Numbered from the stretch's first letter, positions 8,962 to 17,329 are shown. The stretch is 64,000 nt of DNA from Microbacterium sp. TNHR37B (GCF_001620065.1 NZ_LQGV01000001.1:806001-870000), one strand, 5' to 3'. Notes: a model not told the origin generated them from the letters alone. Numbers and translations: made by a program.

Positions 8962-9642
8962 CTACCGGCCCAGAGCCTTCCCGATCCACGGTTCGACGCG
9001 CTGCGCGATGTCCGCGCCGATCACCGCGGAGTCCCGCTTCGCGCCCCTCACCTCGAAGGAGTGACCCGCGTCTTCCACCCAGAGGATGCTCGCCCGCGGC
9101 AGGCCGTCAACGACGGCCGTGAACTGTTCGAGGGGCTGGAGGAAGGGATCCGCGGTTCCCGAGACGAACAGCTGCGGCGCGGTAATCGCCGGAAGGTGGT
9201 CGGCCCGCACCTTGTCGGGTGCTCCCGGGGGATGCAACGGGTACCCGAGGTAGACCAGCGCAGCCGGAGCGATCACGCCCTCGGCAGCGGCCATCGACGC
9301 CATGCGTCCGCCGTAGGAGCGACCGGCCGCGATCATCGGGACCTCGGGCCGGCGCCGCGCAGCGTGCGCGAACACGGCGCGCCAGGCGGCAACGGCGTGA
9401 GCGGCGGGCCCCGGCATCCGCCGTCCTCGCTGGGCGTAGGGGAAGGCGAACCGGACGACGTCGAAGCCCGCGCCGGCAAAGGTGTCGGCCACACCCGTCA
9501 GGAAGGGATGGTCCATGCCTGCCCCGGCCCCGTGGGCGAGGACGATGACCGCCCGCGGCCCCTCGTCGCGCGCCCGAGCGGCATCCACCGCGATACGGAC
9601 CTCCACGTCATCCGAAGGAAGCTCGACGAGGACGGACGTCAC
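8962..9642 (-). CDS. alpha/beta hydrolase (KANL3/Tex30-like, dienelactone hydrolase fold)
   Basis: A 226-residue alpha/beta hydrolase. The oxyanion strand LAHGAGAGMDHP, nucleophile elbow GRSYGG, acid in SGTADPF and histidine in DAGHSF form a complete catalytic triad. It resembles the Tex30/KANL3-type hydrolases common in bacteria, whose substrates are mostly unknown. Its ATG overlaps the stop of the upstream membrane protein (ATGA), so they share a transcript. No membrane segment or signal peptide is present. Confidence 0.8.
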   Translation of the reverse strand: MTSVLVELPSDDVEVRIAVDAARARDEGPRAVIVLAHGAGAGMDHPFLTGVADTFAGAGFDVVRFAFPYAQRGRRMPGPAAHAVAAWRAVFAHAARRRPEVPMIAAGRSYGGRMASMAAAEGVIAPAALVYLGYPLHPPGAPDKVRADHLPAITAPQLFVSGTADPFLQPLEQFTAVVDGLPRASILWVEDAGHSFEVRGAKRDSAVIGADIAQRVEPWIGKALGR

Positions 9643-10259
9643 GTCGCGGGTTTCTGCTCCGCGGAGGGGTCGGTGTCATCGGTCCCGGGCGCCGGGGCGT
9701 CGGAGGTCGGCGCGGGCAGGTCGATGCGTTCCCCGTACTTCGGCGGAGGAAGCGGAGCGTCCGCGGGCGGCGACACCGGGGCGGAGGAGCGAGCGCGTGC
9801 CCCGAGGATCTCACGCGACCGCGGCAACGAACGCGGCAGCACCGTGACCTCGTAGTGATCGGCCACGACCTGCGTGATCGATGTGAAGTCCCGCCGACGT
9901 CGCAGGAGCGAGTAGGTGACGATGCTCATGAGCATGCCGATCGCGATGCCGACGAACATCACTCCGACGAACAGCTGGATCGCCGCGTTGGGCGTTCCGA
10001 GGACGAAGATCGCGGAGAAGAGCAGACCCAGCAGGATGCCGTTGATCGCGCCGGTGCGGGCGGCCGCGGCGTACCCGAGCCTGCCCGTCACGGTCTCCAC
10101 CGAGCGAAGGCCGCGGCCGACGATCGCGATGTCTTTCGCCGGGATCTCGCTCGCGATGAGCTGCGACACCGCTTTCTGCGCGCCCTCGTAGGAGGAGAAC
10201 TCGGCGATCGTCTCGCCGTGCTCCTGCGGTGCACCACCCATCATGCTCACACCACCCAT
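9639..10259 (-). CDS. general stress protein-like membrane protein (GSP17M/YflT-type N-terminus)
   Basis: A 206-residue protein. Residues about 15-60 resemble the general stress protein 17M/YflT domain (AEFSSYEGAQKAVSQLIAS, then IVGRGL). Two membrane segments follow at about 75-92 and 95-115, then a cytosolic segment and a Pro/Ala-rich tail. Several in-frame ATGs lie close together (10259, 10244, 10241); I keep the first. It is divergent from the MgtE-N/CBS gene 109 bases away and coupled to the hydrolase downstream. The order stress protein / MgtE-N / DUF1003 / Mrp recurs in actinobacteria, which suggests a link to magnesium or membrane homeostasis; that link is inference. Confidence 0.7.
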   Translation of the reverse strand: MGGVSMMGGAPQEHGETIAEFSSYEGAQKAVSQLIASEIPAKDIAIVGRGLRSVETVTGRLGYAAAARTGAINGILLGLLFSAIFVLGTPNAAIQLFVGVMFVGIAIGMLMSIVTYSLLRRRRDFTSITQVVADHYEVTVLPRSLPRSREILGARARSSAPVSPPADAPLPPPKYGERIDLPAPTSDAPAPGTDDTDPSAEQKPAT

Positions 10260-10356
10260 CTTCGCATGCCCCGCCGTCGACGGAGCGGGACGGGATGCGC
10301 CCCGCCTCCCTCGCTCGCCGGCGGCGCGGGACCGGCCGGGCGCCGCGGTCGCGGGC

Positions 10357-10362
10357 TACGCT
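10357..10362 (+). promoter_or_regulatory. -10 box TACGCT, leaderless start of the MgtE-N/CBS gene
   Basis: TACGCT is six bases before the GTG at 10369. No ribosome-binding site lies between them. Confidence 0.5.
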
Positions 10363-10368
10363 GGACGA

Positions 10369-11634
10369 GTGAGTACGCAGCGGGTTTTCGTCGCGCGCCT
10401 GGTCGGGTGCGCCGTCTTCGACCCCGCCGGCGACCGGCTCGGCAAAGTCCGGGATGTCGTCGTCATCTTCCGAAAAGACGATCCGCCTCGAGTCGTCGGA
10501 CTCGTGGTGGAGATCCCCGGACGCCGTCACGTCTTCCTGTCGATCGGACGGGTCACCTCGATCGCGACCGGTCAGGTGATCACCACCGGTCTCATCAACG
10601 TGCGTCGCTTCCAGCAGCGCGGCGGCGAGGTGCGGGTGATGGCCGAGCTCCTCGGACGCAAGGTCTACTTCCGCGATGGCTCGGGCGAGGGCGTGATCGA
10701 AGACGTCGCCATCGAGCGCAACCGCCTCGGCGAGTGGGACATCGGTCAGCTGTTCCTGCGCAAGCCGAAGACGAGCGCGTCCCCCTTCGCGAAGGGCCCG
10801 ACGGCCTTCGCCCAGTGGCGAGACGTGCGCGAGCAGCAGACACCCGGCGAGGCGCAGTCGGCGGAGCAGCTCGTGGCGAGCTACTCGGAGCTGAAGCCCG
10901 CCGATCTCGCCAACACCCTTCTCGACCTCCCGGAGGAGCGCCTCCTCGAAGTGGCCGAAGAGCTGCCGGACGGGCGTCTCGCCGACGCCCTCGAAGAGAT
11001 GCCCGAGGACGATCAGGTGCACATCCTCGAGGCGCTCGGCGATGAGCGTGCAGCCGACATCCTCGATCAGATGGAGCCCGACGACGCCGCCGACGTCCTC
11101 GCCCAGCTGCCCGAGCAGCAACGTGAGGAGCTGCTGGAGCTCATGGAGCCCGAAGAGGCCGAGGACGTCCGCGAGCTTCTGAAGTACGGCCCCGACACGG
11201 CGGGCGGACTCATGACGAGCGAGCCGATCGTGCTGTCGGCAGACGCGACGGTCGCGGAGGCCCTCGCGCTGATCCGGCGACACGAGCTGCATCCGGCCCT
11301 GGCTGCCGCCGTCTTCGTCACCCTCCCGCCATACGAGACACCGACGGGAAGGCTCCTCGGCACGGTCCACTTCCAGCGGATGCTCCGCTACCCGCCGCAC
11401 GAACGGCTCGGTGCGATCATCGACGACACCGCCGACGCGGTGCCGGTGACCGGTTCTGCCGCCGAGGTCGCACGACTCCTGGCCAGCTACAACCTCGTCT
11501 CCCTGCCCGTGGTGGATGCCGCTCACCGGCTGGTCGGAGTGGTGAGCGTCGACGACGTACTGGACTACCTGCTGCCGGAGGACTGGCGCTCCAACGACGG
11601 TGAGCAGGCGGCGGCGACAGCAGGGAGGCGATGA
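10369..11634 (+). CDS. MgtE intracellular domain plus CBS-pair protein without a channel domain
   Basis: A 421-residue soluble protein. An N-terminal PRC-barrel-like part (about 1-130) precedes an MgtE_N superhelical domain (about 165-275, with repeats such as ADILDQMEPDDAADVLAQL) and a CBS-like pair (about 275-410, TAGGLMTSEPIVL and LVGVVSVDDVLDYLL). In MgtE these parts sense cytosolic Mg2+ and gate a membrane channel, but here no membrane segment follows and the protein ends after the second CBS motif. It should act as a soluble sensor for a separate transporter. It overlaps the DUF1003 membrane protein (ATGATGGC), a natural partner candidate. The GTG at 10369 is set directly by the TACGCT box. 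Confidence 0.85.
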   Translation: MSTQRVFVARLVGCAVFDPAGDRLGKVRDVVVIFRKDDPPRVVGLVVEIPGRRHVFLSIGRVTSIATGQVITTGLINVRRFQQRGGEVRVMAELLGRKVYFRDGSGEGVIEDVAIERNRLGEWDIGQLFLRKPKTSASPFAKGPTAFAQWRDVREQQTPGEAQSAEQLVASYSELKPADLANTLLDLPEERLLEVAEELPDGRLADALEEMPEDDQVHILEALGDERAADILDQMEPDDAADVLAQLPEQQREELLELMEPEEAEDVRELLKYGPDTAGGLMTSEPIVLSADATVAEALALIRRHELHPALAAAVFVTLPPYETPTGRLLGTVHFQRMLRYPPHERLGAIIDDTADAVPVTGSAAEVARLLASYNLVSLPVVDAAHRLVGVVSVDDVLDYLLPEDWRSNDGEQAAATAGRR

Positions 11635-12188
11635 TGGCACGCACGACTCGCCAGGCCTCCCTCGACGCCCCTCTGGGCCGCACGACCCTCCGGGCGCGTC
11701 CCCCGCAGCCCTCCCGCGACCGGTTCGGCCGATTCACGGAGTGGATCGCACGCGCGATGGGAACCCCGACGTTCCTGCTGCTGCTGACCCTGTTCTGCGC
11801 TCTGTGGATGACGTACACGGTGGTCGCCGAGGCCAACGGCTGGTGGCGGTTCGATTCGGCAGCGCTGGGGTTCACCGCCCTGACCCTCATTCTGTCGTTG
11901 CAGGCGTCGTACGCCGCCCCGCTGATCCTGTTGGCACAGAACCGTCAGGACGACCGCGACCGCGTTCAGATCGAGCAGGACCGGCAGCGCGCCGAGCGGA
12001 ACCTCGCCGACACCGAGTACCTGGCGCGCGAGGTCGTCGCGCTGCGGATGAGCCTGACGCACCTGACCGACGAGCTCGTCAGCAAGGACACCCTCCGCCA
12101 GGAGCTCGCCCGACTCATCGAGCATCTCGACGCCCGGGCGGCAGCCGACCCGCAGACCGACGCGCCGACCGGCGACGCGCGGGCATGA
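11631..12188 (+). CDS. DUF1003 membrane protein
   Basis: A 185-residue protein with two membrane helices (about 47-64 and 80-102) and a long charged coiled-coil-like C-terminus (QNRQDDRDRVQIEQDRQRAE onward). This is the DUF1003 architecture. The ATG overlaps the MgtE-N/CBS stop and its own stop overlaps the Mrp start, so translation of all three is coupled. The function is not established. Its place between a Mg2+-sensor-like protein and an ATPase suggests a membrane partner in ion or stress response, which is inference. Confidence 0.85.
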   Translation: MMARTTRQASLDAPLGRTTLRARPPQPSRDRFGRFTEWIARAMGTPTFLLLLTLFCALWMTYTVVAEANGWWRFDSAALGFTALTLILSLQASYAAPLILLAQNRQDDRDRVQIEQDRQRAERNLADTEYLAREVVALRMSLTHLTDELVSKDTLRQELARLIEHLDARAAADPQTDAPTGDARA

Positions 12189-13393
12189 GCGCCGACCCCG
12201 CGTCCTCCTCCGCGCACGACCGGCGGGTCGCCGCGGTCCACGCCGCTGTCGCCGCCGTGATGGATCCAGAGCTGCGCCGGCCGATCGGAGAGCTGGACAT
12301 GGTCCGGGCGGTCACGGTCTCGGCGGATCGGGCAACGGTGTCCATCGCCCTGACGATCGTCGGCTGCCCGGCGGCTGACCGCATCGAGCGCGAGGTGCGG
12401 GCTGCGGCCGCCGGTGTCCCCGGCATCGAAGAGGTCGACGTCGAGGTCGGTGTGATGAGTCCCGCTGAGCGTACGGCGCTCGTGGAGCGCCTGCGCGGCG
12501 GCACCCGACGGATGCCGTTCGGACCCGACTCGCTGACGCGGGTGATCGCGATCACCAGCGGCAAGGGCGGGGTCGGCAAGTCCACGGTGACCGCGAACCT
12601 GGCGGTGGCCCTTGCCGCCCGGGGGCTCGCCATCGGGGTGATCGACGCCGACGTCCACGGGTTCTCCATCCCCGCGCTCCTCGGCCTCGTGGGCGACGAC
12701 GGCCTCCCTCCGCAGCCCACCCGCGTGGGCGACCTGATGCTTCCGCCGGTCGCCTTCGGCGTCAAGGCCATCTCGATCGGCATGTTCCTTCCCCCCGGCG
12801 CCCCCGCCGCGGTGGCGTGGCGTGGACCGATGCTCCACCGCACGATCCAGCAGTTCCTCACCGATGTCTTCTTCGGCGACCTCGATGTGCTGTTGATCGA
12901 CATGCCGCCCGGGACGGGCGACATCGCGATCACGGTGGGACAGCTGCTGCCCCACGCGGAGGTGGTGGTCGTCACCACGCCGCAGGCCGCCGCGGCCGAG
13001 GTCGCCGTACGCAGCGGGCTGCTCGCCCGCCAGACCGGCCAGCGCGTGGTCGGCGTGATCGAGAACATGGGACCGCTCACCCTCCCCGACGGGACGAGCC
13101 TGGATCTCTTCGGGCACGGGGGCGGGGAGGCGGTAGCCCGCGCGCTCACTGCCGCCCCGGCGGAGCGCTCAGCGGATACGGACGCACCCTCGGCTGCGTC
13201 GCCCGCAGTCGTGGAGGTGTGGGGGTCTGTGCCCCTGAGCGCCGCCCTGCGAGCGGGCGGCGATCAGGGCGTCCCCCTCGTCGTGAGCAGTCCCGACGAC
13301 CCCGCGGCGCGCGTTCTCGAAGACATCGCGACACGCCTCTCCTCGCGGCCCCGAGGACTGGGCACGCGGCGGCTCCCCCTCACCGTGACCTGA
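12185..13393 (+). CDS. mrp: Mrp/ApbC/NBP35-family P-loop ATPase
   Basis: A 402-residue iron-sulfur carrier-type ATPase. A DUF59/MIP18 domain occupies about residues 10-95. It is followed by the deviant Walker A SGKGGVGKSTVTANLA, then IDADVHGFSIPALLGL, and Walker B LLIDMPPGTGD. The CPxCG cysteine pair that binds the cluster in many homologues is absent: the region reads MGPLTLPDGTSLDLFG, as I recall for other actinobacterial Mrp proteins. Cluster transfer therefore may not use that motif. The ATG overlaps the DUF1003 stop. The gene ends 78 bases from convergent tatB. Confidence 0.85.
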   Translation: MSADPASSSAHDRRVAAVHAAVAAVMDPELRRPIGELDMVRAVTVSADRATVSIALTIVGCPAADRIEREVRAAAAGVPGIEEVDVEVGVMSPAERTALVERLRGGTRRMPFGPDSLTRVIAITSGKGGVGKSTVTANLAVALAARGLAIGVIDADVHGFSIPALLGLVGDDGLPPQPTRVGDLMLPPVAFGVKAISIGMFLPPGAPAAVAWRGPMLHRTIQQFLTDVFFGDLDVLLIDMPPGTGDIAITVGQLLPHAEVVVVTTPQAAAAEVAVRSGLLARQTGQRVVGVIENMGPLTLPDGTSLDLFGHGGGEAVARALTAAPAERSADTDAPSAASPAVVEVWGSVPLSAALRAGGDQGVPLVVSSPDDPAARVLEDIATRLSSRPRGLGTRRLPLTVT

Positions 13394-13421
13394 GCCGCGC
13401 GTGGGCGGAGGACGGAGCCCG

Positions 13422-13459
13422 CCCCACCGCGGCTGCTTCGCCCCACCGCGGCTGCTTCG
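13422..13459. repeat. perfect tandem duplication of a 19-bp unit
   Basis: The unit CCCCACCGCGGCTGCTTCG occurs twice head to tail (13422-13440 and 13441-13459) in the gap between the convergent mrp and tatB stops. It looks like a recent slippage duplication in noncoding DNA. Confidence 0.9.
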
Positions 13460-13471
13460 CAGAGGCTCGAC

Positions 13472-13894
13472 TCAGGTCGCCTCGGAGTCGAACGGAACGC
13501 GGACCGCCGAACCCGGCTGGAACGTCTGCACCGCATCACGGGCGGTGTTCGTCGGCGTCGGTACCTCCGCTGCCGACGTCGACGCGGAACTGATCGGCGC
13601 AGCGACGGCGGTCGAGGTCGCCGCAGGAGCAGCGGGCGAGTCTTCCAGAAGTGCGTCGCGGATGATCCTACGCGGATCGTATTGTCGAGGGTCGAGCTTT
13701 CGCCACTCGATCTCGTCGAAGTCCTCGCCCATCTCGTCGCGGACGCGCGAGCGCGCTCCATTGAGCCAATCGCGCGCGCGGACGGTGAACTTCGCGAGGA
13801 GCTCGGCGTAATGGGGCAGCTTCTCGGGGCCGAGGAGAAGGGCAGCCACCACCGCGATGATGACGATCTTCTCCATGTCGATCCCGAAGAACAT
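13472..13894 (-). CDS. tatB: Sec-independent (Tat) translocase protein TatB
   Basis: A 140-residue TatA/B-family protein. A single N-terminal membrane segment (about 7-22, IVIIAVVAALLLGPEKLP) ends in the GPEKLP hinge. An amphipathic helix follows (YAELLAKFTVRARDWLNGA), then a long Ala/Pro/Ser-rich tail. TatB works with TatC as the receptor for folded twin-arginine substrates; no tatA or tatC is in the window. The ATG at 13894 lies six bases behind TAACCT, so the message looks leaderless. Position next to mrp matches mycobacteria. Confidence 0.85.
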   Translation of the reverse strand: MFFGIDMEKIVIIAVVAALLLGPEKLPHYAELLAKFTVRARDWLNGARSRVRDEMGEDFDEIEWRKLDPRQYDPRRIIRDALLEDSPAAPAATSTAVAAPISSASTSAAEVPTPTNTARDAVQTFQPGSAVRVPFDSEAT

Positions 13895-13900
13895 GGGTCA

Positions 13901-13906
13901 AGGTTA
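13901..13906 (-). promoter_or_regulatory. -10 box TAACCT, leaderless start of tatB
   Basis: TAACCT, six bases, ATG. The divergent O-methyltransferase -10 box starts 36 bases away on the other strand. Confidence 0.5.
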
Positions 13907-13942
13907 CCCGTGCGCCTCGCCGCCCCGCGCCGCCGCGGACCG

Positions 13943-13948
13943 TACGCT
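13943..13948 (+). promoter_or_regulatory. -10 box TACGCT for the O-methyltransferase
   Basis: TACGCT predicts a start near 13955, leaving a very short leader that still carries GGAGGT at 13955-13960. Confidence 0.4.
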
Positions 13949-13967
13949 TGCAGTGGAGGTGCAGGCA

Positions 13968-14615
13968 ATGCGCGACAACGATGCTGAGGCGGTCCGACGG
14001 TTCTCGGACGAGGTGACGACGGAGCCCGAGACCATCGCCCGTGCGCGCTCTCACGCCCTCGAGCTCGGCGCTGATCCGGTCAGTGCCGCCGTCGGCGCGC
14101 AGTGCGCGGTCATCTCGGCAGCCACCGCGGCCCTGAACATCGTCGAGATCGGAACAGGAGGCGGCGTCTCGGGCCTCTGGCTCCTGCGGGGATCGCCTCG
14201 GGCGACGCTGACGACGATCGACGTCGAACCCGAGCATCTCGCCGCCGCACGCTCCGCCTTCTCCGACGCCAAGATCCCGCCCGCGCGTGCCCGCTTCATC
14301 ACCGGCCGCGCTGCCGACGTCCTCCCCCGTATGAATGAGGCGTCCTACGACATCGTCCTGGTCGACGCAGACCCCGACGGCGTGATCGAGTACGTGGAGC
14401 ACGGCCTGAGGCTCGTCCGCGCCGGTGGCACCGTTCTCGTGCCCCGCGTCCTCAACGGCGGCGCGGTGGCCGATCCCGTGCGTCGAGACAGCGTCACCGG
14501 CGCGTACCGGTCACTGATCCAGGAGACGCAGTCGTCGCCGGCCGTGCTCGGTGCGCTCTCGATCGTCGGAGAGGGTCTGCTCCAGCTGACGACCACGTCG
14601 GCCGAAGTCCGATAA
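13968..14615 (+). CDS. SAM-dependent class I O-methyltransferase
   Basis: A 215-residue Rossmann methyltransferase of the caffeoyl-CoA/catechol O-methyltransferase-like family (compare Rv1220c). The SAM site is readable: motif I VEIGTGGGVSGLWLL (about 55-69), the acidic IDVEPEH that binds the ribose, and VLVDADPDGVIEYVEH (metal and substrate Asp). The ATG at 13968 is preferred because GGAGGT lies seven bases upstream; the GTG at 13953 would destroy that site. The acceptor substrate is unknown. It is divergent from tatB, as in mycobacteria. Confidence 0.85.
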   Translation: MRDNDAEAVRRFSDEVTTEPETIARARSHALELGADPVSAAVGAQCAVISAATAALNIVEIGTGGGVSGLWLLRGSPRATLTTIDVEPEHLAAARSAFSDAKIPPARARFITGRAADVLPRMNEASYDIVLVDADPDGVIEYVEHGLRLVRAGGTVLVPRVLNGGAVADPVRRDSVTGAYRSLIQETQSSPAVLGALSIVGEGLLQLTTTSAEVR

Positions 14616-14656
14616 GGCGTCAGCCGCGCCCGTCTCCGGTCACGCGGCCGAGACAC

Positions 14657-14690
14657 GACGAGAGGCCGGTCCGAAGACCGGCCTCTCGTC
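14657..14690 (-). terminator. intrinsic hairpin with 14-bp perfect stem and cUUCGg loop
   Basis: Perfect 14-bp arms (14657-14670 and 14677-14690) enclose six bases. Read on the minus strand the loop is CTTCGG, the very stable cUUCGg tetraloop, which fits termination of the DUF3117 gene ending at 14702. It may also stop the convergent methyltransferase transcript. There is no long U-tract. Confidence 0.8.
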
Positions 14691-14701
14691 TGCGGGGGAG
14701 G

Positions 14702-14875
14702 TCAGGCGGCGCCGACGACCTCACCGAGAACGCTGTGGAGTTCCTTCGCCTCGTCGTCGTTCACCGAGACGACGAGACGTCCGCCGCCTTCGAGAGGAAC
14801 ACGCACGATGATCAGGCGTCCCTCCTTCACGGCCTCCATAGGTCCGTCACCGGTTCGCGGCTTCATGGCTGCCAT
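14702..14875 (-). CDS. DUF3117 family small protein
   Basis: A 57-residue protein opening MAAMKPRTGDGPMEAVKEGR, the DUF3117 signature, with RIPLEGGGRLVV-like beta strands after it. The ATG at 14875 is fixed by a perfect AAGGAG site seven bases upstream; a longer reading to 14905 lacks one. The family is found almost only in actinobacteria (compare Rv1211) and has no known function. It is followed by the strong hairpin at 14657-14690. Confidence 0.9.
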   Translation of the reverse strand: MAAMKPRTGDGPMEAVKEGRLIIVRVPLEGGGRLVVSVNDDEAKELHSVLGEVVGAA

Positions 14876-14973
14876 TGCGGCTCCTTTTCGTCGTGTACCC
14901 GACAAGTTTACCCGTCCCGACCGACACCTCGGTTCGGGCCGTCATCGAGACGCCCATTGCGGCTCCGCCGCGT

Positions 14974-16194
14974 TCACGGAATCTGGTAATACGTGGACGC
15001 GACGGCATACATGTTGTAGATCCACCACCACTGGCCGCAGAGACAGACACCGAGCACACCCGCCCGCCACACCCGCGACCGGGGAATCGCGAGGGCACCC
15101 AGCAGCGGCGACATCGGCAGGAGGAGCCGAAAGACGCTCGACTGCGGGAAGAACACGGCCAGGAGATAGACGACGTAACTCGCCGACCACAAGCGCACCT
15201 CCATGCCGAGCCTCCTCACGTGCGGCACGAACAGCAGCATGCCCGCCACGGCCACCACGCCGAGTCCGAGGGCGACATAGCCCCACTCCGCGGGCAGTCC
15301 CCACAGCGGGAACCAGATTCCCGCAGCCCGGACGAACCCGTCGAACGGGACGAACCCGCCCGACTCACCCGTCCACGCGCGCCGCCAGCTCAGCTCGGTC
15401 TCGAGGTAGCCGGCGGGGTCGCCGGTCACCGCCCCCACGATCCACTGCCAGGAGAAGCCGATGACTGCGGCCCAGAGGCCGAGCGCCACGATGTGGATGA
15501 TCTCCCCCACGCCCAGCGGCTCGGTGCGCCGTTGCCACCATCGCCAGATGCCGAAAAGCGCCAGGAAGAGCGAGAAGGCGAGGACTCCGGGACGCGTGTA
15601 TCCCATGAGCGGAATGAGCAGATAGAGCCATCCGAACCGGCGCCGTTGGACGCACCACAATGCACAGAACAGCCACAGCAGAAAAAGCGACTCGGCGTAT
15701 CCGACGTGGAAGAGGGCGGCGAGGGGGCCGCTGACGAAGAACACGACAGACCACATCGCAGCGCCCTCACCGATGCGTTCCCGAAGGATCGCGTGGAGGA
15801 CCAGCGCTGCGAGATAGCCCGCGACGAGGGCGACGATGAGGGCCCCCGCTCCGTAGTTCCCGAAGGGAGCACCCACGATCCGAGCGATCAGGGGGAACAG
15901 CGGCATGAACGCCCACTGGTTGGTGGCCACGTTCCCGCTGTCGTCGCGCGGCAGATCGCTCGGGTAGCCCTGGGCGGCGATGAAGCCGTACCACTCCGCG
16001 TCCCACCCCATGACGAACGAGCCGAGCGTGGCCTGCTCGCCGAAGCGGGAGCCGGGTCCGGAGATCTCCGCCGCGAGCAGCAGAAACGCAGTGGTGATCA
16101 GCCGCGCGGCGAGGTAGACGAGCGCGATTCGGGCAGCCGCGGGCGCAGCGCGCAGCCGTCCCCACGCGAGCGCGCTCAGCGCGCCGCCAGCCAC
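14974..16194 (-). CDS. PIG-V-like polytopic mannosyltransferase
   Basis: A 406-residue membrane protein with about ten predicted helices, resembling bacterial relatives of GPI mannosyltransferase II (PIG-V, GT76). After the first helix an extracytoplasmic loop carries the conserved acidic and aromatic motif GWDAEWYGFIAAQGYP, then NQWAFMPLFPLIARI. It would use a polyprenyl-phosphate mannose donor to build cell-envelope glycans; the acceptor is unknown. The GTG at 16194 overlaps the end of dapE by 19 bases, and no later Met is plausible because it would remove the first helix. It is therefore the second gene of a dapE transcript. Confidence 0.75.
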   Translation of the reverse strand: MAGGALSALAWGRLRAAPAAARIALVYLAARLITTAFLLLAAEISGPGSRFGEQATLGSFVMGWDAEWYGFIAAQGYPSDLPRDDSGNVATNQWAFMPLFPLIARIVGAPFGNYGAGALIVALVAGYLAALVLHAILRERIGEGAAMWSVVFFVSGPLAALFHVGYAESLFLLWLFCALWCVQRRRFGWLYLLIPLMGYTRPGVLAFSLFLALFGIWRWWQRRTEPLGVGEIIHIVALGLWAAVIGFSWQWIVGAVTGDPAGYLETELSWRRAWTGESGGFVPFDGFVRAAGIWFPLWGLPAEWGYVALGLGVVAVAGMLLFVPHVRRLGMEVRLWSASYVVYLLAVFFPQSSVFRLLLPMSPLLGALAIPRSRVWRAGVLGVCLCGQWWWIYNMYAVASTYYQIP

Positions 16195-17252
16195 GCCCGA
16201 AGGCCCTCTTCGACGGCCAGGATCTGCGCCACCGGGACGCGCTCGTTGTCGTGATGGGCAAGGTGCGGGTCGCCCGGTCCGAAGTTCACGGCGGGCACGC
16301 CGAGCTCGGAGAACCGCGCGACGTCGGTCCACCCGTACTTGGGCCGCGGCTCGGCGCCGACGGCGGCGAGGAACTCCTGGGCCAGCGGCGCATCGAGACC
16401 GGGACGGGCCCCGGGGGCGACGTCGACGATCTCCACGTCGAACCCTGCGAAGACCTCCCGCACGTGAGCGGCGGCCTCCTCGCCGGAACGCTTCGGAGCG
16501 AATCGGTAGTTGACCTCGACCGCGCAGAGATCGGGGATGACGTTTCCCGCGACGCCTCCGCGGATCGCGACCGCGTTGAGCCCTTCGCGGTAGACCAGCC
16601 CGTCGACGTCGATGCTGCGGGGACGATACTCCGCGAGGCGGGTCAGGATCGGAGCGGCCTTGTGGATCGCGTTCTCTCCGATCCAGGACCGCGCACTGTG
16701 CGCCCTCACCCCGTGCGTGCGGACGACGGCGCGGAGTGTGCCGTTGCACCCTCCCTCGACCTGGCCGTTGGAGGGCTCCCCGAGGATGGCGAAGTCCGCC
16801 TGGAACACCTCGGGCCGGCTCGCGACGAGACGGGTCAGAGCGTTGCGGGCGGAGTCCACCTCTTCGTGGTCGTACCAGATCCAGGTGAGGTCGACGCGGG
16901 GGTCGTTCAGTTCGGCGGCGAGCTTGAGCTGCACCGCCACTCCCCCCTTCATGTCGACCGTGCCCCGGCCCCAGAGGTAGGCCTGGCCGTCCTCGTCGAC
17001 TTCTCTCGTGGGGAGGTTGTCGTTGATCGGGACGGTGTCGATGTGACCGGCGATCGCCACCCGCTGCGGGCGCCCGAGCGACGTGCGGGCGATGATGGTG
17101 TCACCGTCGCGCTCCACGTCGAGATGCGGATAGGCCGACACCGCCGCGTAGATCGCATCCGCCAGCGCGGTCTCGTCGTCGGACACGCTCGGGATGTCGC
17201 AGAGGGCGCGGGTGAGCTCCACCGATGAGGCGGTCAGATCGAGCGTGGGCAT
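16176..17252 (-). CDS. dapE: succinyl-diaminopimelate desuccinylase
   Basis: A 358-residue M20-family di-zinc hydrolase that removes succinate from N-succinyl-L,L-diaminopimelate in lysine and cell-wall precursor synthesis. Motifs: IAGHIDTVPIND (His ligand and Asp), GRGTVDMKGG (bridging Asp), DHEEVD (catalytic and ligand Glu), EPSNG, and the final His in HLAHHDNE. The length and the QVEGGCNG segment fit actinobacterial DapE. It is divergent from dapD, 89 bases away, and co-transcribed with the mannosyltransferase. TAGACT seven bases before the ATG implies a leaderless message. Confidence 0.93.
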   Translation of the reverse strand: MPTLDLTASSVELTRALCDIPSVSDDETALADAIYAAVSAYPHLDVERDGDTIIARTSLGRPQRVAIAGHIDTVPINDNLPTREVDEDGQAYLWGRGTVDMKGGVAVQLKLAAELNDPRVDLTWIWYDHEEVDSARNALTRLVASRPEVFQADFAILGEPSNGQVEGGCNGTLRAVVRTHGVRAHSARSWIGENAIHKAAPILTRLAEYRPRSIDVDGLVYREGLNAVAIRGGVAGNVIPDLCAVEVNYRFAPKRSGEEAAAHVREVFAGFDVEIVDVAPGARPGLDAPLAQEFLAAVGAEPRPKYGWTDVARFSELGVPAVNFGPGDPHLAHHDNERVPVAQILAVEEGLRAWLAAR

Positions 17253-17259
17253 GACGACG

Positions 17260-17265
17260 AGTCTA
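17260..17265 (-). promoter_or_regulatory. -10 box TAGACT, leaderless start of dapE
   Basis: TAGACT lies seven bases before the ATG, with no ribosome-binding site. Confidence 0.5.
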
Positions 17266-17329
17266 GTGAGTGCCCTCGGGTACGGCCTTGGCGCTGCCGC
17301 AGACGACGGGGCCCTCGGCTCGCTGCCGA

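Noticed and set aside
11631..12188. DUF1003 protein as the missing channel domain of MgtE split into a second gene
   Set aside because: It has only two helices and none of the five-helix MgtE channel motifs, so it cannot be the split-off channel; partnership remains possible.
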